A program made the translations under genes and the position numbers. From Marinibacterium anthonyi (GTDB taxonomy: Bacteria > Pseudomonadota > Alphaproteobacteria > Rhodobacterales > Rhodobacteraceae), in contig CP031585.1 of the NCBI GenBank assembly GCA_003217735.2, forward strand, positions 3,707,501 through 3,771,500: 64,000 bases of DNA, written 5' to 3'. Below the pieces are notes generated by a model. The model was given only the letters and a program-made list of their open reading frames with translations, ran no database searches and had not been told where the DNA came from. Below, one piece after another: positions 54,110 to 63,144 of this stretch. Positions within the stretch are counted from its first letter, which is position 1. Every line of letters begins with the position of its first letter.

Positions 54110-54745
54110 TTAGGGGCGGCGATAGATGCGCCGGGGCGGCGGGCGGTCGTCGTGTTCGCTGACATTGGGCAGGACGTAGTTGACATACGTGCTGGTGCCG
54201 AGGTCCGGGAAGTAAAGCTGGCGGCCGATTTCCGGGTCGACCGGGGTGGCGTCGTCGCCGAATTGCTGCAGCGTCATTTCCACCGGCAGCACCCGGTAGG
54301 GGCATCCGTCGACGGTGATCGTGTCTTCCTTGCCCAGCGAATAGGACACGATGACGTCGATCTTGTCGAACCCGTCGAAGAACACCGCCTTGGCCGTCCA
54401 GTTCAGTTCCGGCACCGGGGGCGGGACGGCGGCGGGATCGTCAAAGGTGATCTGGTAGTTGGTTTCCCAGCCGGCGCCGTCCTTGGTGGTGGCTTCCTGG
54501 GTGGTGTAAACCCCGTAGAGCCTGTCGGTGCGCGCCACCGCGCCGGTGTCCGTGGGCACCCAGTCCGATACGGTGTCGGGGCCGGTCCTGAGATGCAGTT
54601 CGACCTTGGGCGTCTCGGCCCCGTTTTCGATCATGACGCCGGCCAGCAGGTCCTGGGCGGTCATGCAATCGGCGTGGGCGGCCAGGGGAAAAAGGCTGAG
54701 GCCGACGGCAAGCAGGTGGCGGTGGGGCGTGTCGAGGGTCAGCAT
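54110..54745 (-). CDS. Secreted protein of unknown function
   Basis: A 211-residue protein with a signal peptide (HRHLLAVGLSLFPLAAHA, cleavage before DC). The mature part starts CMTAQDLLAGVMIENGAET and contains KVELHLRTGPDTVSDWVPTD, YQITFDDPAAVPPPVPELNW and TITVDGCPYRVLPVEMTLQQF; it is beta-rich and has two cysteines. No domain family is recognised. The ATG at 54745 is chosen because it opens the signal. The C-terminus RPPPRRIYRRP is basic, with repeated Arg-Pro, and its DNA is partly duplicated just downstream. Confidence 0.65.
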   Translation of the reverse strand: MLTLDTPHRHLLAVGLSLFPLAAHADCMTAQDLLAGVMIENGAETPKVELHLRTGPDTVSDWVPTDTGAVARTDRLYGVYTTQEATTKDGAGWETNYQITFDDPAAVPPPVPELNWTAKAVFFDGFDKIDVIVSYSLGKEDTITVDGCPYRVLPVEMTLQQFGDDATPVDPEIGRQLYFPDLGTSTYVNYVLPNVSEHDDRPPPRRIYRRP

Positions 54746-55087
54746 GGTCTTGGGTCGTTCCTGGGCATGTCGTCGGGCCGGTTTCAGATCATCGTGCTGC
54801 ACCGGGCGGGGCCGCGACGGTGGAAATCGTTCGGGTTCCGTAAGGTGAACCATGCGAGTGATAGGCCCGACACAGCGGTGGCGTCAATGGGACAGGGTGG
54901 CCGGGCGGACCGGCGAAGCGGGCGGCGGGCGGTGGCGGCAACGGCGTGATCCTGAACGGGAAAACCGGTGCGGATGGGCCTGGCGGCTTGCCCGGGCCGG
55001 CGGGGGCCGGTAGCGTCCAGAGGCAGCGGGATCCGGGGGGTGGGCCCGGGGATGGGCCTGGGGGTGGACCCGCGCAAAGGGGGGCGG
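54746..55087. other. Divergent GC-rich intergenic region
   Basis: A 342-bp gap between the secreted-protein and sulfotransferase genes. It is very G-rich on the plus strand (runs of GGG and GGGCC between 55000 and 55090), with repeated GGGCCTGG and GGGCCCGG words. I see no gene, palindrome or promoter that I can define. Confidence 0.35.
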
Positions 55088-55834
55088 ATGGAAAGCCGGA
55101 TGGTCTTTGTGGCGGGGGCGCCACGGTCGGGAACGACGGCGGTGACGCGCCTGCTGGCGGCGCACCCCGATGTGACTTTGGCCGATGCCCATGAGCTGGG
55201 GACGTCGCCGGACGGCAAGCCCACCTATGAAAGCGGGATCTTCATCCGGATCCGCGACGATGACGCGGTGCGCGCGCGCTTTGCCGCGCTGGACGGGCGC
55301 ACGGCGGTGATCGTGGAAAAGACGCCGATGCATATCCTGCATGTCGACCGCATCCGCCGGATCTTTCCGGGCGCGCGGTTCATCCTGTGCCATCGCCCGC
55401 CCCTGCCCTGCCTGCGGTCCTGGAAGAAGGCGCGCGCGACCTTCCTGCAGCACGGCAGCTTTGCCGATGCCTGCGCGGTCGTGGCCAGGGCGCTGACGGC
55501 GCTGGCGGCGCAATGCGAGGCGGAGGACGTGGCGGTGGTGCGATTCAATCCGTTCATGGCCGATCCCGCCGGGGCCGGAGCGGCACTGTTGCGGCATCTG
55601 GACCTGGACACGGCACAGCTGGACCAATGCCTGGCCGACATGCGCGATCCCGCGCTGGAGCGGGTGAAGGGCGTCGTGGGCGAAAGCGTGCTGGGCGGAG
55701 CGACCCGTCTGAGCGCCGAGGAAAAGGCGCTGGTGGCCGAGATCTGCGAGCCCGCCAACGCGGCTGTTCTGGCCAGGCGGCCACGGCTGGTGATCCGGCC
55801 CCTGCGGGACGGCGCGGACAGGGAGCACGGATAG
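55088..55834 (+). CDS. Sulfotransferase family protein
   Basis: A 248-residue protein with the sulfotransferase P-loop MVFVAGAPRSGTTAVTRLL at the N-terminus (5'-phosphosulfate loop of PAPS binding), VEKTPMHILHVDRIRRIFP and FILCHRPPLPCLRSWKKAR as the 3'-phosphate motif region. Such proteins sulfate exported lipids, sugars or peptides in marine bacteria. The ATG at 55088 follows AAAGGGGGG. The C-terminal end with its TAG stop codon lies in a 13-bp tandem repeat. Confidence 0.8.
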   Translation: MESRMVFVAGAPRSGTTAVTRLLAAHPDVTLADAHELGTSPDGKPTYESGIFIRIRDDDAVRARFAALDGRTAVIVEKTPMHILHVDRIRRIFPGARFILCHRPPLPCLRSWKKARATFLQHGSFADACAVVARALTALAAQCEAEDVAVVRFNPFMADPAGAGAALLRHLDLDTAQLDQCLADMRDPALERVKGVVGESVLGGATRLSAEEKALVAEICEPANAAVLARRPRLVIRPLRDGADREHG

Positions 55835-55880
55835 GGAGCACGGATAGGGGGCACGGATAGGGAGCACGGATAGGGGGCGC
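55816..55880. repeat. Five tandem 13-bp repeats at the sulfotransferase 3' end
   Basis: Five units of GGATAGGG(A/G)GCAC (the first has GGACAGGG, the last ends GCGC) run from 55816 to 55880 and contain the sulfotransferase stop codon in the second unit. Typical variable-number tandem repeat. Confidence 0.85.
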
Positions 55881-55938
55881 TGAACGCGAACGGCGCGGGG
55901 ATGACCCCGCGCCGCGCGTCATCGGGGTTTGGCCGGGG

Positions 55939-57849
55939 TCAGGGCGCCAGCGCGGCCAGCCCGTCCTGATCCAGTTCGGTGATCGCGATCGACGACGGGT
56001 CGATGTCGGCGGCGTTCACGCCCTGAAGCTGCGCCATCAACAGGGTCTCGCCGCCGATGGTGACGTAGACTTCGGTCGTGCCGCCGTTCTGCACCAGGCT
56101 GATGTCCTCGGGGTCGGGCAGGTCGCCGCCTTCGGGATAGTTCAGCACCAGCGCGTCTTCGTCCGGGTCGAAATCGGTGATGGTGATGGCGTGGTCGTGG
56201 TCGGCGTCCTGCACCACGAAGGTGTCGTCGCCTTCGTCGCCGGTCATCGCGCCTTCCTGCAGGATCAGCACGTCGTTGTCGGTGCCGCCGTGCAATTCGT
56301 TCACGCCCGACCCGCCGTTCAGCACGTCGTTGCCCGCGTCGCCGTACAGCGTGTCGTCGCCTTCGCCGCCCAGCAGCGTGTCGTCGCCGTCCTTGCCGCC
56401 GAGGATGTCATCGCCACCCTGCCCTTCAAGCAGGTCGTTGCCGTCGTCGCCTTCCAGCAGGTCGTCGCCGTCGCCGCCCAGCAGCCAGTCGTCGTCTTCG
56501 CCGCCCTTCAGCGTGTCGTTGCCGGCGCCGCCGTTCAGCGTGTCGTTGCCCGCATCGCCATAGATCGTGTCGTGGCCGGCGCCGCCCGACAGGTCGTCGT
56601 CGCCGCCCTGCCCGCCGATGGTGTCGTTGCCCGACCCGCCGTCGACCGTGTCGTCGCCCGTGCCGCCTTGGAGAAGGTCGGCCCCGGCGCCGCCCATCAG
56701 CGTGTCGTCGCCCTGTCCGCCCAGGATCGTGTCGTTGCCCGATCCGCCGTCGAGGTAATCGTCGTCGACACCGCCGTCGATATAGTCGACCCCGTCTTCG
56801 CCGTAGATCGTGTCGTCGTCGTCCTGGCCGTAGATCGTGTCGTTGCCGGCGCCGCCATAAATGACGTCCTGGCCGTTGGTTGTGACCGGGTCGGCATCGC
56901 CGTCGGACCCGTCGTCGGGGATGTTGGCGTAATCGGGATAGGCCGGGTCGAGACCGCCGTAAATCGTGTCGTCGCCATCGCCGCCGTCGATCAGGTCGTC
57001 GCCTTCGCCGCCGATGATCGTGTCGTTGCCCGCGCCACCGTCCAGCGTGTCCTGGTCGAAGCCGCCGTCGATGTAGTCGTCGCCGTCGCCGCCTGCGGCG
57101 TAGTCGTCATCGTCGCCGGTATAGATCGTGTCGTTGCCCGCGCCGCCATAGGCTTCGTCCTTGTCGTCGTCGGGGTCCGTGTCCCCGGCCACCGCCGGCA
57201 GGCCGGAATAGGACGGAAAGCCCAGGTCGGGGACCTGTTCGGTGATGTCGACCGAGGTGTCGATGTAATCGTCGCCGTCGCCGCCGATGGCGGTGTCGTT
57301 GCCGATGCCGGTATAGATCACGTCATCCTGCGCGCCGCCGTCGACGTAATCGTCGCCTTCGCCGCCATAAAGCGTGTCGAGCCCCTTGTTGCCATAAAGC
57401 GTGTCGTCGCCGGCTTCGCCATAAATCGTGTCGTTGCCGCCGCTGCCCTTGGCGGTGTCGTCGCCGTCGCCGCCATGGATCAGGTCGCGCCCGGCTTCGC
57501 CGTCGATCGTGTCGTCGCCGTCATCGCCCCAGATCGTGTCCTGGCCGGTGCCGCCCCAAAGGTCGTCATCGTCGTCGCCACCATGGATCAGGTCGTCGTT
57601 CTGGGCGCCGTGGATCTCGTCCGCGCCGTCGTCGCCGTAGATCTCGTCATTGCCCTGGGCGCCGTAGAGGTCATCGTCACCCGTGCCGCCCTGGATGAAA
57701 TCGTCGCCCTGGTGGCCCTGGATGTAGTCGTCCCCGTCGGAGCCGTCGATGATGTCGTCATCGTCGGTCCCGTAGATCTCGTCATCGTCAACAGTGCCGA
57801 CAAAGGCAGCACCCGCGGTTAGGCCGAGCAAGGCCAGAATAGACAGCAT
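55939..57849 (-). CDS. RTX-type calcium-binding protein
   Basis: A 636-residue acidic protein (Asp and Gly dominate) built of many nonapeptide repeats of the type GGxGxDxx (e.g. GGAGNDTIYGQDDDDTIYGED), each able to bind calcium in a parallel beta-roll. About 50 copies run from residue 20 to 530. The C-terminal region VQDADHDHAITITDFDPDEDALVL and VNAADIDPSSIAITELDQDGLAAL is a capping domain often found in secreted RTX proteins of this clade. The first residues MLSILALLGLTAGAAFVG are hydrophobic, which is unlike classical type I secreted RTX toxins. No catalytic domain is visible. The ATG at 57849 has only a weak ribosome-binding site. Confidence 0.85.
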   Translation of the reverse strand: MLSILALLGLTAGAAFVGTVDDDEIYGTDDDDIIDGSDGDDYIQGHQGDDFIQGGTGDDDLYGAQGNDEIYGDDGADEIHGAQNDDLIHGGDDDDDLWGGTGQDTIWGDDGDDTIDGEAGRDLIHGGDGDDTAKGSGGNDTIYGEAGDDTLYGNKGLDTLYGGEGDDYVDGGAQDDVIYTGIGNDTAIGGDGDDYIDTSVDITEQVPDLGFPSYSGLPAVAGDTDPDDDKDEAYGGAGNDTIYTGDDDDYAAGGDGDDYIDGGFDQDTLDGGAGNDTIIGGEGDDLIDGGDGDDTIYGGLDPAYPDYANIPDDGSDGDADPVTTNGQDVIYGGAGNDTIYGQDDDDTIYGEDGVDYIDGGVDDDYLDGGSGNDTILGGQGDDTLMGGAGADLLQGGTGDDTVDGGSGNDTIGGQGGDDDLSGGAGHDTIYGDAGNDTLNGGAGNDTLKGGEDDDWLLGGDGDDLLEGDDGNDLLEGQGGDDILGGKDGDDTLLGGEGDDTLYGDAGNDVLNGGSGVNELHGGTDNDVLILQEGAMTGDEGDDTFVVQDADHDHAITITDFDPDEDALVLNYPEGGDLPDPEDISLVQNGGTTEVYVTIGGETLLMAQLQGVNAADIDPSSIAITELDQDGLAALAP

Positions 57850-58172
57850 GTGACACACCCCATGTCGGAAATCGTGGCTTTAATTGGCGCAGGTTCCCTT
57901 TGTGTCAAAATTTAGTCAAGCCTATCCGGATTCCGGCCCTTATATAATCCCGAAGGGAAACAACGCCTTCACGCACCAGTTATTGTTTCTGTACTGACAA
58001 GAATGAAGACCGGCACCGGGCCCGCCGCAGCGGACCGATGCGGGGGTGTGCCAGGTCGCCGGCGCTGCGCGACGCAGGGGATTTTGTCCCTTTCCCTTGC
58101 TGTCGGCCTCTGTATGGTGCAGGTCGGTTCCGCTTAGCCCGGGACCCTATTCGAGCGACAAGGACAGACGTG
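57850..58172. promoter_or_regulatory. Divergent region between the RTX protein gene and cobS
   Basis: A 323-bp region that includes promoters for both directions. The minus-strand reading has TTGACT near 57915 and an AT-rich stretch around 57938-57950 (TTATATAAT on the plus strand) that could serve as promoter elements. No gene or clear palindrome is present. Confidence 0.4.
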
Positions 58173-59159
58173 ATGGCCGACGGCACCATTGAACCGACCG
58201 CGAAACCGACCGAAGAGATTTCCGTCCGTGACATGTTCGGCATCGACACCGACATGATGGTACGCGGTTTCGCCGACCGGACAGACCGGGTGCCCGACAA
58301 GGACCCGACCTACAAGTTCGATCCCGATACGACGATGGCGATCCTGGCCGGGTTCTCGCGCAATCGCCGCGTGATGATCCAAGGCTACCACGGCACCGGC
58401 AAATCGACCCATATCGAACAGGTCGCGGCGCGGCTGAACTGGCCCGCCGTGCGGGTGAACCTGGACAGCCACATTTCCCGGATCGACCTGATCGGCAAGG
58501 ACGCGATCAAGCTGCGCGACGGCAAGCAGGTCACCGAATTCCATGAAGGCATCCTGCCCTGGGCGCTGCGCAACCCCGTCGCGATCGTGTTCGACGAATA
58601 CGACGCGGGCCGCGCCGACGTGATGTTCGTGATCCAGCGGGTGCTGGAACATGACGGCAAGCTGACGCTGCTGGACCAGAACGAGATCATCACCCCGAAC
58701 CCCTATTTCCGCCTGTTTGCAACGGCGAACACGGTGGGTCTGGGCGACACGACGGGGCTGTATCACGGCACCCAGCAGATCAACCAGGCCCAGATGGACC
58801 GCTGGTCGCTGGTGGCGACGCTGAACTATCTCAGCCATGACGCCGAAGTGGCGATCGTGCTGGCCAAGAACCCGCATTACAATACCGAGAAGGGCCGCAA
58901 GACCGTCAGCCAGATGGTGACCCTGGCCGACCTGACGCGGACCGCCTTCATGAACGGCGACCTGTCGACCGTCATGTCGCCCCGGACGGTGATCACCTGG
59001 GCCGAGAATTCCGAGATCTTCCGCAACATCGGCTACGGTTTCCGGCTGACCTTCCTCAACAAGTGCGATGAACTGGAACGCCAGACCGTGGCGGAATTCT
59101 ACCAGCGCTGCTTTGACGAGGAACTGCCCGAAAGCGCGGCCTCGACCTCGCTGGGCTGA
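58173..59159 (+). CDS. cobS: Aerobic cobaltochelatase subunit CobS
   Basis: A 328-residue AAA+ ATPase that works with CobT and CobN to insert cobalt into hydrogenobyrinic acid a,c-diamide in vitamin B12 synthesis. The Walker A motif is GYHGTGKST (residues 70-78) and Walker [13 protein letters not shown] near 138; [20 protein letters not shown] is the sensor region. Length is normal. AAGGA precedes the ATG. An intrinsic terminator follows, so cobS may be transcribed apart from cobT, which lies 2 kb downstream with three genes in between. Confidence 0.96.
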   Translation: MADGTIEPTAKPTEEISVRDMFGIDTDMMVRGFADRTDRVPDKDPTYKFDPDTTMAILAGFSRNRRVMIQGYHGTGKSTHIEQVAARLNWPAVRVNLDSHISRIDLIGKDAIKLRDGKQVTEFHEGILPWALRNPVAIVFDEYDAGRADVMFVIQRVLEHDGKLTLLDQNEIITPNPYFRLFATANTVGLGDTTGLYHGTQQINQAQMDRWSLVATLNYLSHDAEVAIVLAKNPHYNTEKGRKTVSQMVTLADLTRTAFMNGDLSTVMSPRTVITWAENSEIFRNIGYGFRLTFLNKCDELERQTVAEFYQRCFDEELPESAASTSLG

Positions 59160-59181
59160 TCGTCCTTCCGATGGATTTCTG

Positions 59182-59213
59182 AAAACCCCCGCGGCCCGGC
59201 CGCGGGGGTTTTT
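59182..59213 (+). terminator. Intrinsic terminator downstream of cobS
   Basis: CCCCCGCGGC and GCCGCGGGGG form a 10-bp stem around CCG, with AAAA before and TTTTT after it. It starts 23 bp after the cobS stop codon. Confidence 0.9.
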
Positions 59214-59294
59214 CGTTGCGCCGTTTGTCGTTGCGCGATGGACGCGCGGCGGCTTTAGAAAGCGGTCAATCTTTTTGCCCTACCCTGCCGGGCC

Positions 59295-59702
59295 ATGATC
59301 CGCGCAACATCATACCTTGCCCTTTGCCTGACCCTGGCGGCCCCCGTCCCGGCCCATGCCCTGCCCCATTCCGCCGCCGACCGGGCCCGGTTCTTCGCCA
59401 TCTGCGCCGGACGCTATTCCGCCCTGGCCGACCACGAGGCGCTGTTTGACGGCGTCGCGTCGGAACAGGCGGCGTCCCGGCGGGATCAGTTCGTGGGCCT
59501 GCTGGACGCGGTGATGCCGGACGCGCGGGACGGTGGGCTGACGGGGGTCATGGTCCTGTCCTGGCGGATCGCGGCCAAGCACGCGCAGGCGATGCTGCTG
59601 CAAAGCGCGACGTTCCAGCTGGACCTCGTGCGCGCCACGCAGTCCCGGCGCAGGGCGGATCATTATTTCGACGAATGCAGGGATGGCGTTCTGGACGGCT
59701 AG
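59295..59702 (+). CDS. Small secreted two-cysteine protein, copy A
   Basis: A 135-residue protein with a signal peptide (MIRATSYLALCLTLAAPVPAHA). The mature part of about 113 residues contains RFFAICAGRYSALADHE, LLDAVMPDARDGG and, at the end, DECRDGVLDG. The same blocks occur in the same order in the gene at 60595-61014, so the two are paralogues. Two cysteines (Cys37 and one near the C-terminus) are conserved in both and could form a disulfide. I recognise no family. The rest is predicted helical. Between cobS and a racemase-fold gene. Confidence 0.7.
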   Translation: MIRATSYLALCLTLAAPVPAHALPHSAADRARFFAICAGRYSALADHEALFDGVASEQAASRRDQFVGLLDAVMPDARDGGLTGVMVLSWRIAAKHAQAMLLQSATFQLDLVRATQSRRRADHYFDECRDGVLDG

Positions 59703-59750
59703 GCCGGGGTCACCCTACGGTTTGCGCAGCGGTTCAAGCGGAGATTGCCC

Positions 59751-60443
59751 ATGCATCTGGGTCTGATCGGCGGCATCGGTGTCGCGGCGACGGTGGTCTA
59801 TTACCAGCGGCTGGCCAGGGCGGTCGACGCCATGGGTGTCCCCATGCAGCTGACCATCGCCCATGGCGACATCCAGACCCTGATCCGCAACAATCTGGCC
59901 GACGATCGCGACGCTCAGGCGCGGGCCTACCTGCCGCTGCTGAACCAGCTCAAGGGCGCGGGCTGCGATTGTGCCGCCATCACCTCGCTTGGCGGGCATT
60001 TCTGCTTTGCCGAGACACGGGCGTTGTCGCCGCTGCCGCTGGTGTCCGCCATCACGCCGCTGGACCGGGCCCTTGCCGCGCAGGGACTCCGGCGGGTGGG
60101 CCTGCTGGGGGTGCGCGGGGTGATGCGGTCGCGCCTTTACGGGCAGCTGGTGGACACCGAAGCCGTCGCGCTGGATGACGAGATCGAGGTGCTGGGCCAG
60201 GCCTACCAGGACATGGCCGTCGCCGGGCAGTGCAGCGACGCGCAGCGCGCGCTGTTCCTGGAGGCCGGCGCGCGGATGGTGCGCGATCACGGGGCCGAGG
60301 CTATCGTGCTGGCCGGCTCCGACCTGAACCTGGCCTTCGACGGCCAGGATCCCGGCTACAGGGTGATCGACGCGCTGGACATCCACGTGGCGATCCTGGC
60401 CCGGCTGGTCACCGGCCAAATGCCCTTGGCCGACGCGCTCTGA
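59751..60443 (+). CDS. Aspartate/glutamate racemase superfamily protein lacking both catalytic cysteines
   Basis: A 230-residue protein of the Asp/Glu racemase fold. The N-terminus LIGGIGVAATVVYYQRL matches the family. Where active racemases have a first cysteine (CNT-H) this protein has Ser79 (GCDCAAITSLGGH), and where they have the second (GCTE) it has Gly189 (AIVLAGSDLNL). His83 and the surrounding pattern are kept. It is therefore unlikely to racemise amino acids by the two-base mechanism; it could bind a ligand or catalyse a different reaction. The ATG at 59751 is preceded by CGGAGA. It lies between two small secreted paralogues. Confidence 0.75.
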   Translation: MHLGLIGGIGVAATVVYYQRLARAVDAMGVPMQLTIAHGDIQTLIRNNLADDRDAQARAYLPLLNQLKGAGCDCAAITSLGGHFCFAETRALSPLPLVSAITPLDRALAAQGLRRVGLLGVRGVMRSRLYGQLVDTEAVALDDEIEVLGQAYQDMAVAGQCSDAQRALFLEAGARMVRDHGAEAIVLAGSDLNLAFDGQDPGYRVIDALDIHVAILARLVTGQMPLADAL

Positions 60444-60594
60444 CGCGTCCTTATAGATCGGGCTTCAAGATCGGGCCTATCTGATCCGGACACAGCTTCC
60501 GGATCCGACGGGGAATCGGGCGAAACGTGCAGCATTTGTGATTCAGATGTATATACTTCATTGACTGGTAACCAACCCGTCATAAAATCGTTAC

Positions 60595-61014
60595 ATGAGA
60601 CTCACCGTAGCGATCCTTATGGCCGGCGCCGCCCTGTGCGGCGGGGCCGCGGCAGGGGCACCCGCCCTGCCCGCCTTCTCGCATCAGCGGGCACATCTGT
60701 TCGCGATCTGCTCGGGCCGCCTTGCGGCCCTGGCCACGCACCAAAGTTCGACACAACAGGCCGCGGCCCCCGAAAGCCGGCGGTTGCAGGCAGAATTCGA
60801 CATGCTGCTGGACGCGGTGATGCCCGACGCCATGGACCAGGGCGTGCCCGACGGACAGGCCGACCGATGGCGGTCCCAGGGGTGGAGCGAGATCGCCGGC
60901 CACCTGGCCAACGCATATTACAGCTTCGATGCCACGGTGGCGGAATACGCGCGCAATGCCACCGCGGACCGCATCGCGGAATGCCGCGACCTGCTTCTGC
61001 CGCCCACACCCTGA
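60595..61014 (+). CDS. Small secreted two-cysteine protein, copy B
   Basis: A 139-residue protein with a signal peptide (MRLTVAILMAGAALCGGAAAG). The mature part has LFAICSGRLAALATHQ, then FDMLLDAVMPDAMDQG and a C-terminal ECRDLLLPPTP, matching the blocks of the gene at 59295-59702. The two cysteines are at Cys39 and near the C-terminus. No ribosome-binding site is clear; a promoter-like TATATACTT is visible around 60550. Its stop codon is part of a 20-bp repeat that recurs 72 bp downstream. Function unknown. Confidence 0.7.
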   Translation: MRLTVAILMAGAALCGGAAAGAPALPAFSHQRAHLFAICSGRLAALATHQSSTQQAAAPESRRLQAEFDMLLDAVMPDAMDQGVPDGQADRWRSQGWSEIAGHLANAYYSFDATVAEYARNATADRIAECRDLLLPPTP

Positions 61015-61102
61015 ACGATGACCTGACGGGTGGCCAGGCTTGCGGCCCGACTGGCGGCCTTACTGGCGGCCCGACTGGCGGCCTGAACGATGACATGACG
61101 GG
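61011..61102. repeat. Compound repeat after small secreted protein B
   Basis: A 20-bp direct repeat beginning CTGAACGATGAC (61011-61030 and 61083-61102, one mismatch) brackets three 12-bp units GGCC(C/T)(G/T)ACTGGC at 61044-61079. The first copy contains the stop codon of the upstream gene. Confidence 0.75.
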
Positions 61103-61182
61103 CGGGCGCGGGGCTATGGCCAAGGCCCGGGAATGGGTCTAGGGTGCAGGCTCGAAAGACCCTCGAGCCTGCGAAGAGCAAT

Positions 61183-63057
61183 ATGACCAAGCCCGATAAT
61201 CCCGCCGATCCGTTCAAGAAGGCCCTGGCCGAGGCCACCAAGGTCATGGCCAACGATCCCGAGCTGAATGTCAGCTATTCGGTCGATCCCTCGGGGCTGT
61301 CCGGCGACGCGATGCGCCTGCCCCAGATCAGCCGCCGCATGACCCGGGACGAAGTCCTGCTGGCCCGCGGCACCGCCGACGCGCTGGCCATGCACCGCAA
61401 GTACCACGACGACGGGGTGCACGCCCGCTATGCGCCCCCGGGCGACATGGCGCGCGACCTGTACGAGGCGATGGAAACCGCCCGGTGCGAGGCGATGGGC
61501 GCGCGCGACATGCCCGGCACCGCCGGCAATATCGACGCCAAGATCGGCCACGAAGCGGCCCGGCGCGGCTATGACCAGATCCGCCAGGCGTCCGATGCGC
61601 CGCTGTCCGTCGCCGCCGGTTACCTGATCCGCAACCTGGCCACCGGCCGCCCCCTGCCCGCCGGCGCGCAGAACGTCATGGACCTGTGGCGCGGCTTCAT
61701 CGAGGAACAGGCGTCTCAGACGCTGGACGACGTGCAGGCGATGCTGTCGGACCAGGCGGCCTTTGCCCGGCTGACCCGCAAGGTGATCTCGGACCTGGGC
61801 TACGGCGACCAGCTGGGCGACGACCCGGACATGGAAGACGAGGACCAGGAGAACGAGGCCGAACAGCAGCCCGACGAGGAAGACCAGCCCGATTCCTCGG
61901 GCCAGGACGACCAGGACGAGGAAGACGCCGAGGCCAATCCCGAACAATCCCAGGACGATCAGCAGGACGCGGCCGAAGCGCAGGTGTCCATGGACGACCT
62001 GGCCGACCAGGAGATGGGCGAAGAGGCCGAGATGCCCGAAGGCGAGGCGCCGCTGGACCCGCCCCCGCCGCCGCCGGTGTCGGACGCCGATCCGGACTAC
62101 AAGGTCTACCTGTCGCAACACGACGAGGAAATCGCCGCCGAGGACCTGGCCGAACCCGCCGAACTGGAACGGCTGCGCGCCTACCTGGATCAGCAGCTGG
62201 AACCGCTGAAGGGCGCCGTGTCGAGGCTGGCCAACAAGCTGCAGCGCCGTCTTCAGGCGCAGCAGAACCGCAGCTGGGAATTCGACCTCGAGGAAGGCAT
62301 CCTGGATGCCGGCCGCCTGGCCCGTGTCGTCGCCAACCCGACCACGCCGCTGAGCTTCAAGGTCGAGAAGGACACCGAATTCCGCGACACCGTCGTGACG
62401 CTGCTGCTGGACAATTCCGGGTCCATGCGCGGCCGCCCGATTTCCATTGCGGCGATCTGCGCCGACGTCCTGGCGCGCACGCTGGAACGCTGCAACGTCA
62501 AGGTCGAGATCCTGGGCTTTACCACCCGCGCCTGGAAGGGCGGACAGGCGCGCGAGGCCTGGCTGAACGACGGCCGTCCGCAGCAGCCGGGCCGTCTGAA
62601 CGACCTGCGCCACATCATCTACAAGGGCGCCGATGCGCCCTGGCGCCGGGCGCGGCCGAACCTGGGCCTGATGATGAAGGAAGGCCTGCTGAAGGAGAAC
62701 ATCGACGGCGAGGCGCTGGAATGGGCGCACCGGCGGATGGTGGCGCGGCGCGAGCAGCGCAAGATCCTGATGGTGATCTCGGACGGGGCGCCGGTGGACG
62801 ATTCGACCCTGTCGGTGAACCCGGCGAATTACCTGGAAAAACACCTGCGCGATGTGATCGCCATGGTGGAAAAGCGCAAGATGGTCGAACTGCTGGCCAT
62901 CGGCATCGGTCACGACGTGACCCGCTATTACAACCGGGCCGTGACGATCACCGACGTCGAACAGCTGGCCGGCGCCATGACCGAACAGCTGGCCGCGCTT
63001 TTCGATTCCGATCCGCGGGCCCGGGCCCGGGTGATGGGGATCAGAAAGGCCAGCTGA
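61183..63057 (+). CDS. cobT: Aerobic cobaltochelatase subunit CobT
   Basis: A 624-residue subunit of the CobNST cobaltochelatase. A conserved N-terminal domain (e.g. [20 protein letters not shown]) is followed by a highly acidic Asp/Glu/Gln linker from about residue 212 to 293, a run of prolines, and a C-terminal von Willebrand A domain with the metal site [13 protein letters not shown] near residue 405 and [13 protein letters not shown] later. CobT forms the ring partner of CobS. The ATG at 61183 starts [15 protein letters not shown]. The gene is separated from cobS by three accessory genes and a terminator. Confidence 0.95.
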   Translation: MTKPDNPADPFKKALAEATKVMANDPELNVSYSVDPSGLSGDAMRLPQISRRMTRDEVLLARGTADALAMHRKYHDDGVHARYAPPGDMARDLYEAMETARCEAMGARDMPGTAGNIDAKIGHEAARRGYDQIRQASDAPLSVAAGYLIRNLATGRPLPAGAQNVMDLWRGFIEEQASQTLDDVQAMLSDQAAFARLTRKVISDLGYGDQLGDDPDMEDEDQENEAEQQPDEEDQPDSSGQDDQDEEDAEANPEQSQDDQQDAAEAQVSMDDLADQEMGEEAEMPEGEAPLDPPPPPPVSDADPDYKVYLSQHDEEIAAEDLAEPAELERLRAYLDQQLEPLKGAVSRLANKLQRRLQAQQNRSWEFDLEEGILDAGRLARVVANPTTPLSFKVEKDTEFRDTVVTLLLDNSGSMRGRPISIAAICADVLARTLERCNVKVEILGFTTRAWKGGQAREAWLNDGRPQQPGRLNDLRHIIYKGADAPWRRARPNLGLMMKEGLLKENIDGEALEWAHRRMVARREQRKILMVISDGAPVDDSTLSVNPANYLEKHLRDVIAMVEKRKMVELLAIGIGHDVTRYYNRAVTITDVEQLAGAMTEQLAALFDSDPRARARVMGIRKAS

Positions 63058-63078
63058 GGCTGGCCTCGCCTCCGGCGG

Positions 63079-63144
63079 GAGGTATTTGAGCCAAGAAGAA
63101 GACAGGGGCGCGCTCCTGCTTCTTTCTTTTCAAAAATACCCGGC
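63079..63144. repeat. Inverted pair of the GGTATTT...AAGAAG element after cobT
   Basis: GAGGTATTT to AAGAAGAAGACAGG on the left (63079-63107) and CCTGCTTCTTTC to AAAAATACCC on the right form a long imperfect hairpin between cobT and the next gene. It belongs to the same family as 19246-19336. The remainder of the 229-bp gap shows no gene. Confidence 0.65.

Noticed and set aside
55816-55880. CRISPR or integron-like attachment sites
   Set aside because: Five head-to-tail 13-mers without spacers or a recombinase gene are a simple tandem repeat.
56191-57822. Long Val/Ala-rich plus-strand frame opposite the RTX gene
   Set aside because: Direct mirror of the GGxGxD repeats on the other strand; it has no start signal and reads as a repeat artefact.
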